Assembly: GCA_039566865.1 (NCBI GenBank)
Contig: CM076952.1
Span: forward strand, 11,614,501-11,678,500
Direction of reading: 5' to 3'
Source: Aurelia coerulea
Taxonomy: Eukaryota; Cnidaria; Scyphozoa; Semaeostomeae; Ulmaridae
Length of the DNA stretch: 64,000 bases
Shown here: positions 22,791-32,700 of the stretch, in pieces
Numbering within the stretch: the first letter of the stretch is position 1
Layout of the letters: the number at the start of each line of letters is the position of its first letter
Notes under the pieces: model-generated
The model's database searches: none
What the model was told of the DNA's origin: nothing
The model's input: the letters and a program-made list of their open reading frames with translations, nothing else
Position numbers and translations under genes: made by a program

Positions 22791-23269
22791 CTTATTCTTA
22801 TTTATGTTTAGTCTTGTTTTGAGTAAGCCCTTTGTGAACCATGGCACCAGTCATTGGTGACTCACATCCAACCATCTTTACACAAGTTTATATAATTTCA
22901 GTTTGTAAATGATGCTTTGCAGTAGAAGTATGACGTTTGTTTCAATTGCCTTGTGATTGCTGCATCGTTTCCATATTACAGCAATGCCCCTTCCTTGCTT
23001 GACCAAATTTCTTACATTTATGTGGTGCCGTCTTGCTCAAAAGAAGTTGCAGCTGTTTCCCTGTTCTTTTCTTCCACCATATGAGGTTGTTTTGCTCTTC
23101 AGCTAAGAATTAATGTAAAAATTATGTGAGTCAGAAAACGCATGCTGTTTGAAAAGCTACTGCTAAACCTAACTAAATATTAAAGCAACAATATCTGACT
23201 AAATAGGCAGCATGTTCAGTTAGTTTTAGAATTTTTCCGGGCTGAGATCAGCCACTCTGTTCTGATTTT

Positions 23270-23530
23270 CTTGAAAATGTTTTAGCATGTTGTGCTATCC
23301 TCTTGGGAGGATGAAAAAGTCTTCCCCTGGAATGAAATGTCATTGTAAATTGGAAGGAAACCAAAAAGGGAAATTCCACATGTTTTTTCACTCGATTTTG
23401 CAGGTTTTTGAAAGGATCTTTCTGCAGAAAATCTCTTATATCCATGGGAAGGAATGGCTGATAAGAGAAGGGTAGACTACCCAATCAAACTGAACAATTG
23501 GCAATGAAACAAGACACTTCAATATTATTG
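23270..23530 (-). repeat. Dispersed repeat shared with 45412-45720
   Basis: The segment resembles the reverse complement of 45412-45720. Shared landmarks are TCATCCTCCCAAGA(C/G)GATAGCAC, the CTGCAGAAA and CCATGGGAAGGAATG stretches, and GCCAAT(A/T)(T/G)TTCA. Identity looks moderate, so these are old copies of the interior of one element. Confidence 0.5.
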
Positions 23531-24659
23531 CTTATGACATTCTAGGACCAGTATTGTTTTCAAAGGCCAGGCCTTGTTTTTCTACTTACCTGGTATAAAA
23601 TGTATAGTATGATAAATAATGCATGGGTGCAAGGACAGTAGTGTTTGTGTTGCAGTGTTCTGTTGATCTGGATATTATTCATGAAGAAACAACCTTGAAA
23701 TTTCCTTGCAGCTCAGTTACTTAATACTAGGTTTATCTTATCCCATCAAAACTACCAGAACCTGGAAGCCTTTCAGAGACAACATTTATAGAAGACCAGA
23801 GGCATTTGCCTTCTCTTATTGCCAAAACGCCAAACAAAGGTTGAAAAATTGATCCACAATAAGAAATTGTTGGCAATAATTGGGAATTCTGAAACAATAT
23901 TGGTTCCTGAACTCGTGATAGTATCAAATACCTCTTCAATCACAATTTTGCTCCCAAAGGTTACTGTTAGTTTGTTTTTTGAGTATGCTTCAAATTTAGG
24001 AGTTTGTAAATACAGTAGCCTGTAAAGCAGATGAAATTTGCACCAAACCCGTTCAAATTTGCACAAACTCCATACAAACTTGCAAACTCTGAAAGGACAG
24101 TGGAGCATACTAGATGCAAACTGATTGCAAAGTTGTGCAAATTGCTTTTTTACAAAGAAGGGGTACCTCTTGATTTTTGCTGTATTGCTGGATTATAGGG
24201 GGTATTTGCTGTTTTGCTTTGCACTTTATTTCTTGCTCAAAAAGTATAATATACAGTATGGACTGTTGCCCAGGCGGGGGGGGGGGGGGCAGGGAAATGT
24301 TGAAAAGTTTTCATGGCCTACCATAAGTGGGTTTACTGTAATGTGGACAAAGATTATCTTTCTGAGTCAGTTAATTTGTTTGGTTTCCTAAAATTATTGT
24401 TATTTCCTTGTTTGGGTCTCAAATATTGGGGAAATTGAGAAAAGATAAAGAAAAATTTTAATTTATAAAGAGAATCAAAATATCTAAGTTTTTGGGTCTG
24501 ACTATTTTCATGCATAAAATTATTTTTTTAGTTGTGTTGTGTACTGTGATGAGGACCGCTATCCTAAATATACTAGAGTTACTGTACCCCCTAGGAGTGA
24601 AATCCTCACAACAATTTCCCCTCTGATGCCAGAACGCATCTGTTGCAACCATTTTTTCT

Positions 24660-24940
24660 TGTAAGAAACTGCCCATAAGAATCTCAACTCTCAGATCGCC
24701 AAAAAATTAAGAAACTCCAGTACTGGGAATATTTAAGTTAAGAAACTTTTATTTTGTCAAAGGAAATACTTGACCATATTTTTACTTTACTTTCACTTGT
24801 TTTGTACGTATCATATTACTCGTAAGGTTTTTTAAAACCTTGTTTTGAAAAGTTTACGAGCGCATAGGTAGTGAACATGAAGATTGTTATGGAGCCTCTA
24901 AGAAGCTTGTAAGATTTGGTAAAGCTAAGAAAACATTGAT
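24660..24940. repeat. AAGAAACT-rich dispersed repeat, copy in TTAA element 1
   Basis: Starts TAAGAAACTGCCCATAAGAA and runs through a TTTACTTTACTTTCACTTGTTT stretch to AGTGAACATGAAGATTGTTA. It matches 53150-53425 in the second TTAA element and, in part, 54775-54835. Confidence 0.6.
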
Positions 24941-25205
24941 GGGTTCTATTCATTTGAAAAAATAATCGAGAATTAGATTGAAAATTATTTCAAGGAAGTG
25001 AGGTACCGAGACGTACCTTATTCGTATACCATTGATCGCGTTTAGATTGGGAGCTTCTTGGAGCGTCGTACCAGCAGCATCAACTGTGGGAAGCACCAAT
25101 TTCCAACCTCAGCATTTTCGTAGCTCCTGCATTTGTTGCAATGTTAATATTGATTCTCCAAACAAAATCCGAGGGGCAATTCACTCCTAAAAAATCTCGT
25201 GTACT

Positions 25206-25550
25206 CTAAACTGTTCGCAAAAATCCTTTTGTTTTCAAGAAAAATCCATCAAAAATCTTTAAAAGTCTTCTTGTTCTAAAAAAATCTCGTACGCTTTTTC
25301 GAATGAGCGATTTGCCCCTCAACGAAAACGGTCGGTTTAAAAGGGATAGAACACAAACCAGAAGATTTTGAAGGAGTGAAACCAGCTCGCGGTGCCGTGC
25401 CTTCGCGCTCACTGAGTCCATTTCGATCTTAGTTTCTCGTCTTTGGGGATACCACATTCGGAGTGAACTACTGTTCATGCAACTGGTGTCATTTGGGGCG
25501 CCAGCACAACAATATTCCCCAGTTTTTCGTTTCTTTCTCGGGCCCTCCAT
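25206..25550 (-). pseudogene. THAP-finger remnant of the TTAA transposon
   Basis: ATG at 25550 reads MEGPRKKRKTGEYCCAG, then NDTSC. After a frame change near 25455, GIPKDEKLRSKWTQ appears in the neighbouring frame. The spacing of Cys, the later Trp and the basic residues fits a C2CH THAP DNA-binding finger split by a frameshift. It begins about 280 bp inside the right terminal repeat and reads inward, as a transposase 5' end would. No catalytic core follows in the 25206-25000 stretch. Confidence 0.45.
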
Positions 25551-26148
25551 CTTCAAAACATGAGCAATCCCACTGAAATCATATAGCGTGCTGTTAGTTC
25601 CTTGTCATCCTGCCCACTTGAATACGTCACAAATTCCTCAAATTCCTGTCTGGCCGCGTCGTGAATGTCGAACAAAAAGGCACGATTATCGCATATTCAA
25701 GGTGCTATAAAAGGCAATTAGCGACTTATAATTAGCAAATAAACACCACAGTGCTACACAGCAATATCAATTTACTCAATCGCTATAAAAAGAAAGATTT
25801 CGAAATATTTTTATTTTTCATTTCAGTGGCACTTTAACAGAGCTTTTACAGCAACAGTAAATTGGAAATATTTTATGGTGAACATTTTAAAACATGCAAG
25901 GCAAGAGTCAAAGCCAGTCAGTTTGTGATAGCATCCTTCAAGTGCAATTTTTCATCCCAGATTTTCATCCATGCTGGTTGTTTGATTCAACTAGAAACAA
26001 GAAAGATGATAAGGATTAATTTTGCTGAAAAATCCATGAGTATGATCTCCCATGTTTGCCAATACAGTAGATTGTACTCTAAAAGCTAACACAATTATCA
26101 CAATGTGACATAACATAACATTTAAGGCTAGGGTAACATAACATAATA

Positions 26149-26417
26149 CCCTGACCATCCCCCCTGGTACCCCCTGGGCATTTGCTCAATAAACATTCCC
26201 AGCCACCAGGCATTTGACCGTAAATTTTTCCCTGACCCCCAGGCATTTGAGTAGACAAGAACAGGAGCTTCTGCCTATACAGTAACTGGGAACTGGGAAT
26301 ATGGCCTTTTCTCAGTGCCCGGCCCCAGGGCATTTGACCATAGATTTTTCCCTAGCACCGGGGCATTTGAGCAAGGAATTTTGGTTGCGCCCGGGATGCC
26401 TGGGGGGATGGTCAGGG
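26149..26417. mobile_element. MITE with CCCTGACCATCCCCCC ends, TA duplication, internal direct repeats
   Basis: CCCTGACCATCCCCC at 26149 pairs with GGGGGGATGGTCAGGG ending 26417, and both are flanked by TA. Five internal copies of GGCATTTG (A or C following) lie at about 26177, 26210, 26245, 26327 and 26361. Two of them extend to GGCATTTGACC(G/A)TA(A/G)ATTTTTCCCT. Confidence 0.65.
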
Positions 26418-26448
26418 TAGGAATTAAGTGAGACATAATGGCCACTCA

Positions 26449-26717
26449 AAGGAATTGAGTCCATATAAATAGCTGAGCGTTAACGCTATGCTGACAAACT
26501 GCTGACGGCCCTTTGTTATTGCACAATTGTGCTAAAGTCATTAGTAGTGGAGACCAAAGACTTCTTGATAATGCAAAGATTAATGATAATGCAAGGATTA
26601 AGAAGTCTTTGGTCTCCACTTCTCATCACTTTAGCACAATTGTGCGATAACAAAGGGCCATCAGCAGTTTGTCAGCATAGCGTTAACTCTCAGCTATTTA
26701 TATGGACTCAATTCCTT
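26449..26717. mobile_element. Near-perfect foldback element
   Basis: AAGGAATTGAGTCCATATAA at 26449 is mirrored at 26698-26717. The two arms (about 129 nt each, including the CTTTGTTATTGCACAATTGT stretch) pair almost without mismatch around a tiny loop near 26583. The high identity suggests recent origin or strong pairing-based repair. Confidence 0.8.
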
Positions 26718-27573
26718 CAACTAATGGCAGACAGTTATTCAGTAAGTGTGATTTCTTTTTGGAGGACAGTCACGGAAATTAATGTGCTTTGACTTTATTT
26801 CTTTTTATTGCAATTTTTGCAAAACACAGAAAAAAATGAATAGAATTACAGAGAAAGGCACCAGACACATACTGTAAATGTATGACCCAAGGATCTGATG
26901 CTAAGATAAATGGGAAGATACACGAGTATGATGCTGGTGTTATACTGTAAGTAAAGTAAAGTATACAGTATGTACAATGCAATAATTGTGTCAATAGATT
27001 ACATTTTCCATAATAATGTGGACTTTTGAAGTTTATGCGTACTGGACAGTAGTTGCACATCTTCATGTTTTAGATGTCTTTATCAATCAGATCATTGTTG
27101 AAATTGTTTACTATACCTTAAGAGTATGAAATATGGAAAGAAACACTCCTTAGCTAGCACAAAGTAGTGATGAATTTTGCAGACTGAGAGAATGATACAT
27201 GAATGTACATGAGAAACAATTAGCACTGCAATTATGTTGTCTCCATATCTGACATCTCTGCAGCAACTGAGAAAAATAGAATTGGCTTTACGGTAGCAAA
27301 TTCTTTGGAATTCCTAGAGATTTGGCTTCATACAACTTTCAATTTTTATGTTTAAATTGGAATTACTCAACTGAAAAAAGCCCCTCATAGAAATAGTTTC
27401 AAAAATTGCTACTCTGATGCTATTTCTTCAAACACCTTTTCACTACTGTATGCACATATTTTTTACAAGAAACTAAGAATTTATGGGTTGTGAGTACTAA
27501 AGGTCCCATAATAATTTTCATGTCATTTCCTTATAAAAAGTTACGTCCATTACTGAACAACATACAGTACAGT
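26718..27573. other. Intronic DNA, no gene
   Basis: AT-rich sequence with scattered TACAGTA words. The open frame at 26779-27066 has no codon or motif support. Confidence 0.35.
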
Positions 27574-27881
27574 CCTGTACAAAAATACAAGGCTAAACTT
27601 GGCCTTATACAGGCCAAGTTTTAGCCTTGTAGAGGGGATTATGACCTTCTTATGACCTTGTACTAACCTTGGAAGAAAATTACAAGGCTATCAGTAAGAT
27701 TCCAAGTTGCAACCAGTCTAACACAAGGTTTCCACAAGGCTTCTACAAGGCTAATTAGCATTTTTCAAGCCATTTACAAGGTTACAGCAAGGCTATTCCA
27801 GGCTATAACAAGGTTACAAGGCCATAACTACAAGGTTTGTACATGGCTATTACTGTACATGGCCTTGTATTTTCGTACAGG
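27574..27881. mobile_element. MITE with internal ACAAGG repeats and 7-bp duplication
   Basis: CCTGTACAAAAATACAAGGC at 27574 is mirrored by GCCTTGTATTTTCGTACAGG ending 27881. GTACAGT flanks both ends (27567-27573 and 27882-27888). The 308-bp body holds more than a dozen ACAAGG(C/T) or CAAGGTT words. Flank length suggests a hAT-like or related mobiliser, by inference only. Confidence 0.7.
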
Positions 27882-27888
27882 GTACAGT

Positions 27889-28575
27889 GCTAAAAGCTAC
27901 ATATGACAGATGCACCACAAGAAGATTTGCTTTCTATGTGAGAGTTTCCTTCTATCCAAAAGTTACACAACAGAATATATACTGTACAGTACCTTTCAGC
28001 TATTCTACATAGAGTCTGCATTGCTATATATTTGTGTGTGTAATCTTTTGTATGATAAATTTTCTAAATCAGACAATCAAGAAACTGTAGATACTCTAAT
28101 GTTGATTAAACTTTAGAAAATAGAAATCTACAGAAATATTGCTCAATCTAGTCTCTTACATACAATAGCAAAAATGGTCTGTTTTAATGTATAACTACAG
28201 TATGCCAGGAAGAGGATGATACCAAATCAAAATTCATGATGTAACCAGAGCTTTTTTCGACATGACATGGATTTTGTCTTATTCGCTAAACATCTTAGGG
28301 GAGTTTTCTGTCCAGTTTGTTGTGCAGTAACACCTACATGTTCCTGGCTTTGGTATAATTCTTGTTCCTATCTAAGAGCAATTAAAAAAGTGGTAGATTC
28401 TAACTTAAAATTTTGAAGGTGATCTTATCATAAAATTGGCAAAAGGTCGCACAGTTTACTTGGTGTTCTTGGTGCCTGTAAGGTAGTAATTTCTTAGTAG
28501 CATTGACTCAACTTTTCTGAGAGCAAATTGCCAAAAGTATTACCAAAAATTGTCAAAGCAATGAACAGAATTTAC
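27889..28575. other. Intronic DNA, no gene
   Basis: AT-rich; nothing recognised. If the exon at 28576-29400 is real, this is its downstream intron. Confidence 0.3.
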
Positions 28576-29400
28576 CTCTTCTTTGTGTGTGATTGTAATA
28601 TTGCCTGGTGTGATAGCATGGATGAACTTTGGAATTTGGATGGATTTTCCTTTCCCACCATAGCTGGGCTTGCCCATTGCTTTTAGCATGTATGTGAGCT
28701 CCTTTCCTGTGAATTTTTTAACAATTTCCTCCACCTTTTCATTTTGTCCTAAATCTGAGAGCAATGTCTCCAACTTTTCGCTATCGTTGAAACTTTTTTT
28801 GATTTTCATGATATTTCTTCCTACTTCTTTCCCCTTCTTTTCTCTCCTCAATGTCTGGCGCAGTGCAACACTTTTCTTCTCAGGAGCTACACCAATTTTT
28901 TTGCATAGAGACTTCTGTTTTGACTTCAGAAAATAGAAAACAGTACTCTTCAAGATGATGAGTGAAGAAGCTTTATAGCATAGTGCACTTGTGGCCTCCA
29001 GGTTCATGCATGTTTCCCACAGTAACCTAAGTTCATTATCTCTGGCAAATGTTGCAAAACACTCTTGCACAGTATCTTTTTTATGCTCCCTTATTCCATG
29101 TTCAATCATGATGGAGGCCTTGTTGTGTAGCATTTTGAACACTGGGAGGAAATGTTCCCTTATGTGAAATTTATAGCCATCACTGCCATGGTCAACATCC
29201 CTCCCTATGCTGCCAACCATTTCATTCACAATCTCTTTTGTAACTAAGATGGTCTCTGAAGAGTCAGTTCCTATTCTAAAATTGACAATAGGCGGCATAG
29301 CTTTGATGTCATCTCTGGCTCGTTTGATGCACCAACCTGCATGATTAAGAAGCCCTGCATCCTCTAAAATATCATCATCATCATCATCATTTGCATTGAC
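28576..29400 (-). CDS. Unidentified exon-like ORF
   Basis: ATG at 29298 (MPPIVNFRIGTDSS), but the frame is open further upstream through a (GAT)6 tract encoding Asp and the residues EDAGLLNHAGWCIKRARDD. The frame ends at the stop at 28540, but a good donor (GAAGAG/GTAAAT) lies at 28574-28575, so the exon probably ends after HKEE. The product is Lys/Glu-rich and largely helical in composition. A highly basic middle (ALRQTLRREKKGKEVGRN) and a possible small helical C-terminal module (FTGKELTYMLKAMGKPSYGG) may bind nucleic acid. I do not recognise the family. Between transposons, it is more likely element-borne than host. Its length without stops exceeds chance in AT-rich sequence. Confidence 0.5.
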
Positions 29401-29775
29401 AGTACAGTAGAAACCCGCATAAAAGAACCTGTTTTTATAAGAACATTGAGGCTGAAATTAAATCTTTTAAACCCCCTAAACAAGAACCCCTACGAGGCTG
29501 GGACTGGGAAAGGTTCTTATATAATAGCTTTCATGTAAATTATCAAAATGACAAGAATTTTTAGGATTCTTCAGGATTATTCACATTCTGATCAGACTTC
29601 TTCATTGGTGCAAAAGATTCAAGGATTTTTAAACAGGTATTCTTATACACTATTCACACTGGCAAGTTAAACCAGTTGAAGTTAATCAGGTTATGGTATG
29701 TTGCATTCTAATTGGTCAATCCGACAAGTCAAATGCATTGATTGGTTAAAACTTAACATGGTTAAAAAACATGGT
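29401..29775. other. Repeat-like spacer
   Basis: Contains AAACCCGCATAAAAGAACCT and TATAAGAACATTGAGGCTG with a mirrored GGTTCTTATA at about 29511-29520. This suggests a degraded small repeat. No gene. Confidence 0.3.
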
Positions 29776-32700
29776 TTAGCTGTATAGAAATCGTTGAACA
29801 ACTTGTCCTCTGTCTTCTTTCTTAATTGATCCATTTGGTATGCTGCGTAATGATCTTCCGATTGCAAGGTGAGCAGGGGTGATTGGCTCTGGATCTCTTA
29901 TATCATCTCCCATATACGTTAGCGGACGGGAATTGATCATCGCTTCGATGTCCGTCAGGATGGTGTACAACTCTGTGCTCGAAAGAAGAGCATTACCAAG
30001 AACTTTCTTCAATGGAACCTTTACTGATTTGACTATTCTTTCCCACCAGCCACCTCTCCATGGAGATCTCTCTGTTATAAACTTCCATTTAATTCCCAAC
30101 GAAGCTAATTCTCTTGCGACTCGATTTTGATCTATTTGCTTCAATCTTCTGATCTTTGATGACGCAAAAAGCTGTTGTAGAGTGCGATCAGCAGCTTTGA
30201 ATGTTTTAGCATTATCAGACTGCAATGATTGACACAATCCTCTGCGATTTATCATCCTACGAAATGCTTGCAGGAAATCATCTGTATTCAGGCTATCTGT
30301 TAACTCTAAATGTGTCATGCGTGATGATGCACACGTGAAAAGGCAAATATAGGCTTTCTGGACATCATTCTTTGTACGAGTGTATAATGGACCGGCGAAG
30401 TCCACACCAACATGTGTAAATGCAAGTGAAGACTGAACTCTTTCTTTTGGCAAGTTCCCCATTTTTTGGGAGCAAGCTGCTACATGCTGTCGTCTGCAAC
30501 TTCTGCAATTTCGAATAACTCGCTTCACATCACGTAGGCCTTGAGTTATCCATATCTTTTGACGTAGAACAGCTAGAGTTGTTGATGGACCTGCACAAAT
30601 TGACTGGTGATGTACTTGCAGAATCTTCTTCTCTACAATTGTATGTCCATGAGGAAGGATTACTTGGTGCTTTGCTTCTTCAGGTAGGTCTGAATTTTGG
30701 AGCCTTCCACCAACTCGCAATACTTTGTCTCTGCTGTCGTAAAACGGATCTAACATCAAAATTCTGCTTGACCTTGAAACTTGCTTGCCATCGCTCAATG
30801 CTTGTAACTCTTCCTTGTATGTTTCTGATTGTACTCTGCGATACAAATACATCTCCGCTTCTCGTAGTTCTTCTGCAGATGGGCCTTGCCAGGGTCGTTC
30901 TTGCTTGGGTTGTTGCTTAATTTTCTTAAATAGTTGAACAGCTCGAAACACAATGGCTGTGACTCTTACAAGTTTCAACCATGAACTGTGTCTTTCTGGA
31001 TCTATGATTTCTTTCAATTCGATTGTTGCAAGCATCTGCACAGTTTTCCTTGATTCTTGGCTTGCCATGTTTGTCACTGTCTCATTTACTGTAATGTTAC
31101 ATGGCCATTCCTTCGATGGTAAGCTTAACCAAGATGGACCTGTCCACCATTTCTCTGTTTGATGCAGATCTTTGCAGGTTAGGCCACGTGTTAGACAATC
31201 TGCAGGATTTTCTTTTCCTGGGCAATATCGCCAATGATCTGGACTAAACTTCGATTGAATCTCTTCTACTCTGTTAGCTACAAATGGTCTCCATTTAGAG
31301 CTTGGTCCTTTGATCCAATACAATGCAATTGAGCTATCTGCCCACAAAACAACTTTACTGATTTCTCTTTTCATCGATTCAGCAACGAACGAAACTAATC
31401 TTGTATTGATTACTGACGCTAAAAGCTCAAGCTGTGGAAGTGTTACTCTCTTTAATGGTGCCACTCTCGACTTCGACATTACAAGCTTGGTGTTGATGTG
31501 TCCATTCATATCGACTGTGCGTACGTATACTGCAGCTCCATATGCTTTTGGAGAAGCATCTCCAAATCCATGGATCTCTACTCTTTCTGTTGTGCCTGCA
31601 TTAGCTGCAAAACATCTTGGAATTTTGATATCATTGACATCCGAAAGCTCTACTTTCCATGATCTCCATTGACTGAGAATGTCTGATGGCAATTTGTCAT
31701 CCCATTGCAGCCCTCTGCTCCACAGTTCCTGGAACAGCATCTTTGCTCTTAAGACAAAGGGTGACAACAACCCCATGGGATCAAATATTTTCGATGCAAG
31801 GCTCAGCAGACTTCTCTTGGTTTCACAATCTTTGCTTTCAAGAATACTCTTTGCAACGTTGAAAAAGAAGCAATCATTTCTCGTATCCCAGCTCATTCCC
31901 AATGCTTTTATACTCTCTCTTTCATTGAAACATACTGTCAGTGAAGGTGCTCTCTCCTCTGGCTTGATTTCTTGAATTACCTTTTCTGAATTACTAGCCC
32001 ATTTCGCTAATTGGAAGCCACCTGATTTCATCATTGAAGAAAGGGAGCTTTGTAACTCTATTGCCTCGTCAGCATCCTTTGCACCTGTCAGGCAATCGTC
32101 GACATACATATTTTCCAGAATTTCTTTTGCAGCATCTGGGAACTGTTCTTTGTTTCTTTCGGCATGACTTTGTACCGTACTTATAGCTAGGAAAGGATTA
32201 CAGTTTACTCCAAAAGTAACTCGCTGCATCCTGTAAACTTTAGGCTCTTCGTTTGTCTGCATGTCTCGCCATAGATACCGATGAACATCTCGATCTTTCT
32301 CAGCAAGTTGAATCTGCAAAAACATCTTCTTGATATCTGTCATAAGTGCTATTGGATGACTTCTGAAACGAATGAGAACTGACACTAAATTCGGTTGCAA
32401 AGCAGGACCTTGTAGGATGCAATCGTTCAAAGATGGTTCATGTCCAACTTTTGCTGAAGCATCAAAAACTATCCTAGTTTTCGTAGTTGTCTTGTCTCTT
32501 CTGTAAACTGCATGATGTGGCAAATATCTCACTTTATTTTCTGATTGATGAATGCTCTCTGGCTTTACTTCCTCTGCAAATCCTTCTCTGGCATACTGTG
32601 TAATAGCTTCTGAATAATCTTGCTGTTTGATTTCATCACGTTTCAAATTGTTCTCTATACCTTTAAGCCTTTGGGCAGCTTGATGGTAATTATCTTTCAA

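Larger units (their letters stand above)
20630..25833. mobile_element. TTAA-duplicating DNA transposon with THAP remnant (Kolobok-like), copy 1
   Basis: Ends are TTAA/AGTGCCACCGAAATGAAA (TTAA at 20626) and the mirrored CATTTCAGTGGCACT/TTAA (TTAA at 25834). The terminus matches the element at 52492-56214. TTAA duplication occurs in piggyBac and Kolobok; the THAP-type finger remnant at the right end favours Kolobok. The 5.2 kb include an acidic first exon, a palindromic MITE, a GC-rich island and dispersed repeats shared with copy 2. No complete transposase was recovered. Confidence 0.65.

Noticed and set aside
22497..22860. Three overlapping plus-strand ORFs
   Set aside because: Explained by low stop frequency in a GC-rich, G-skewed island; no motif.
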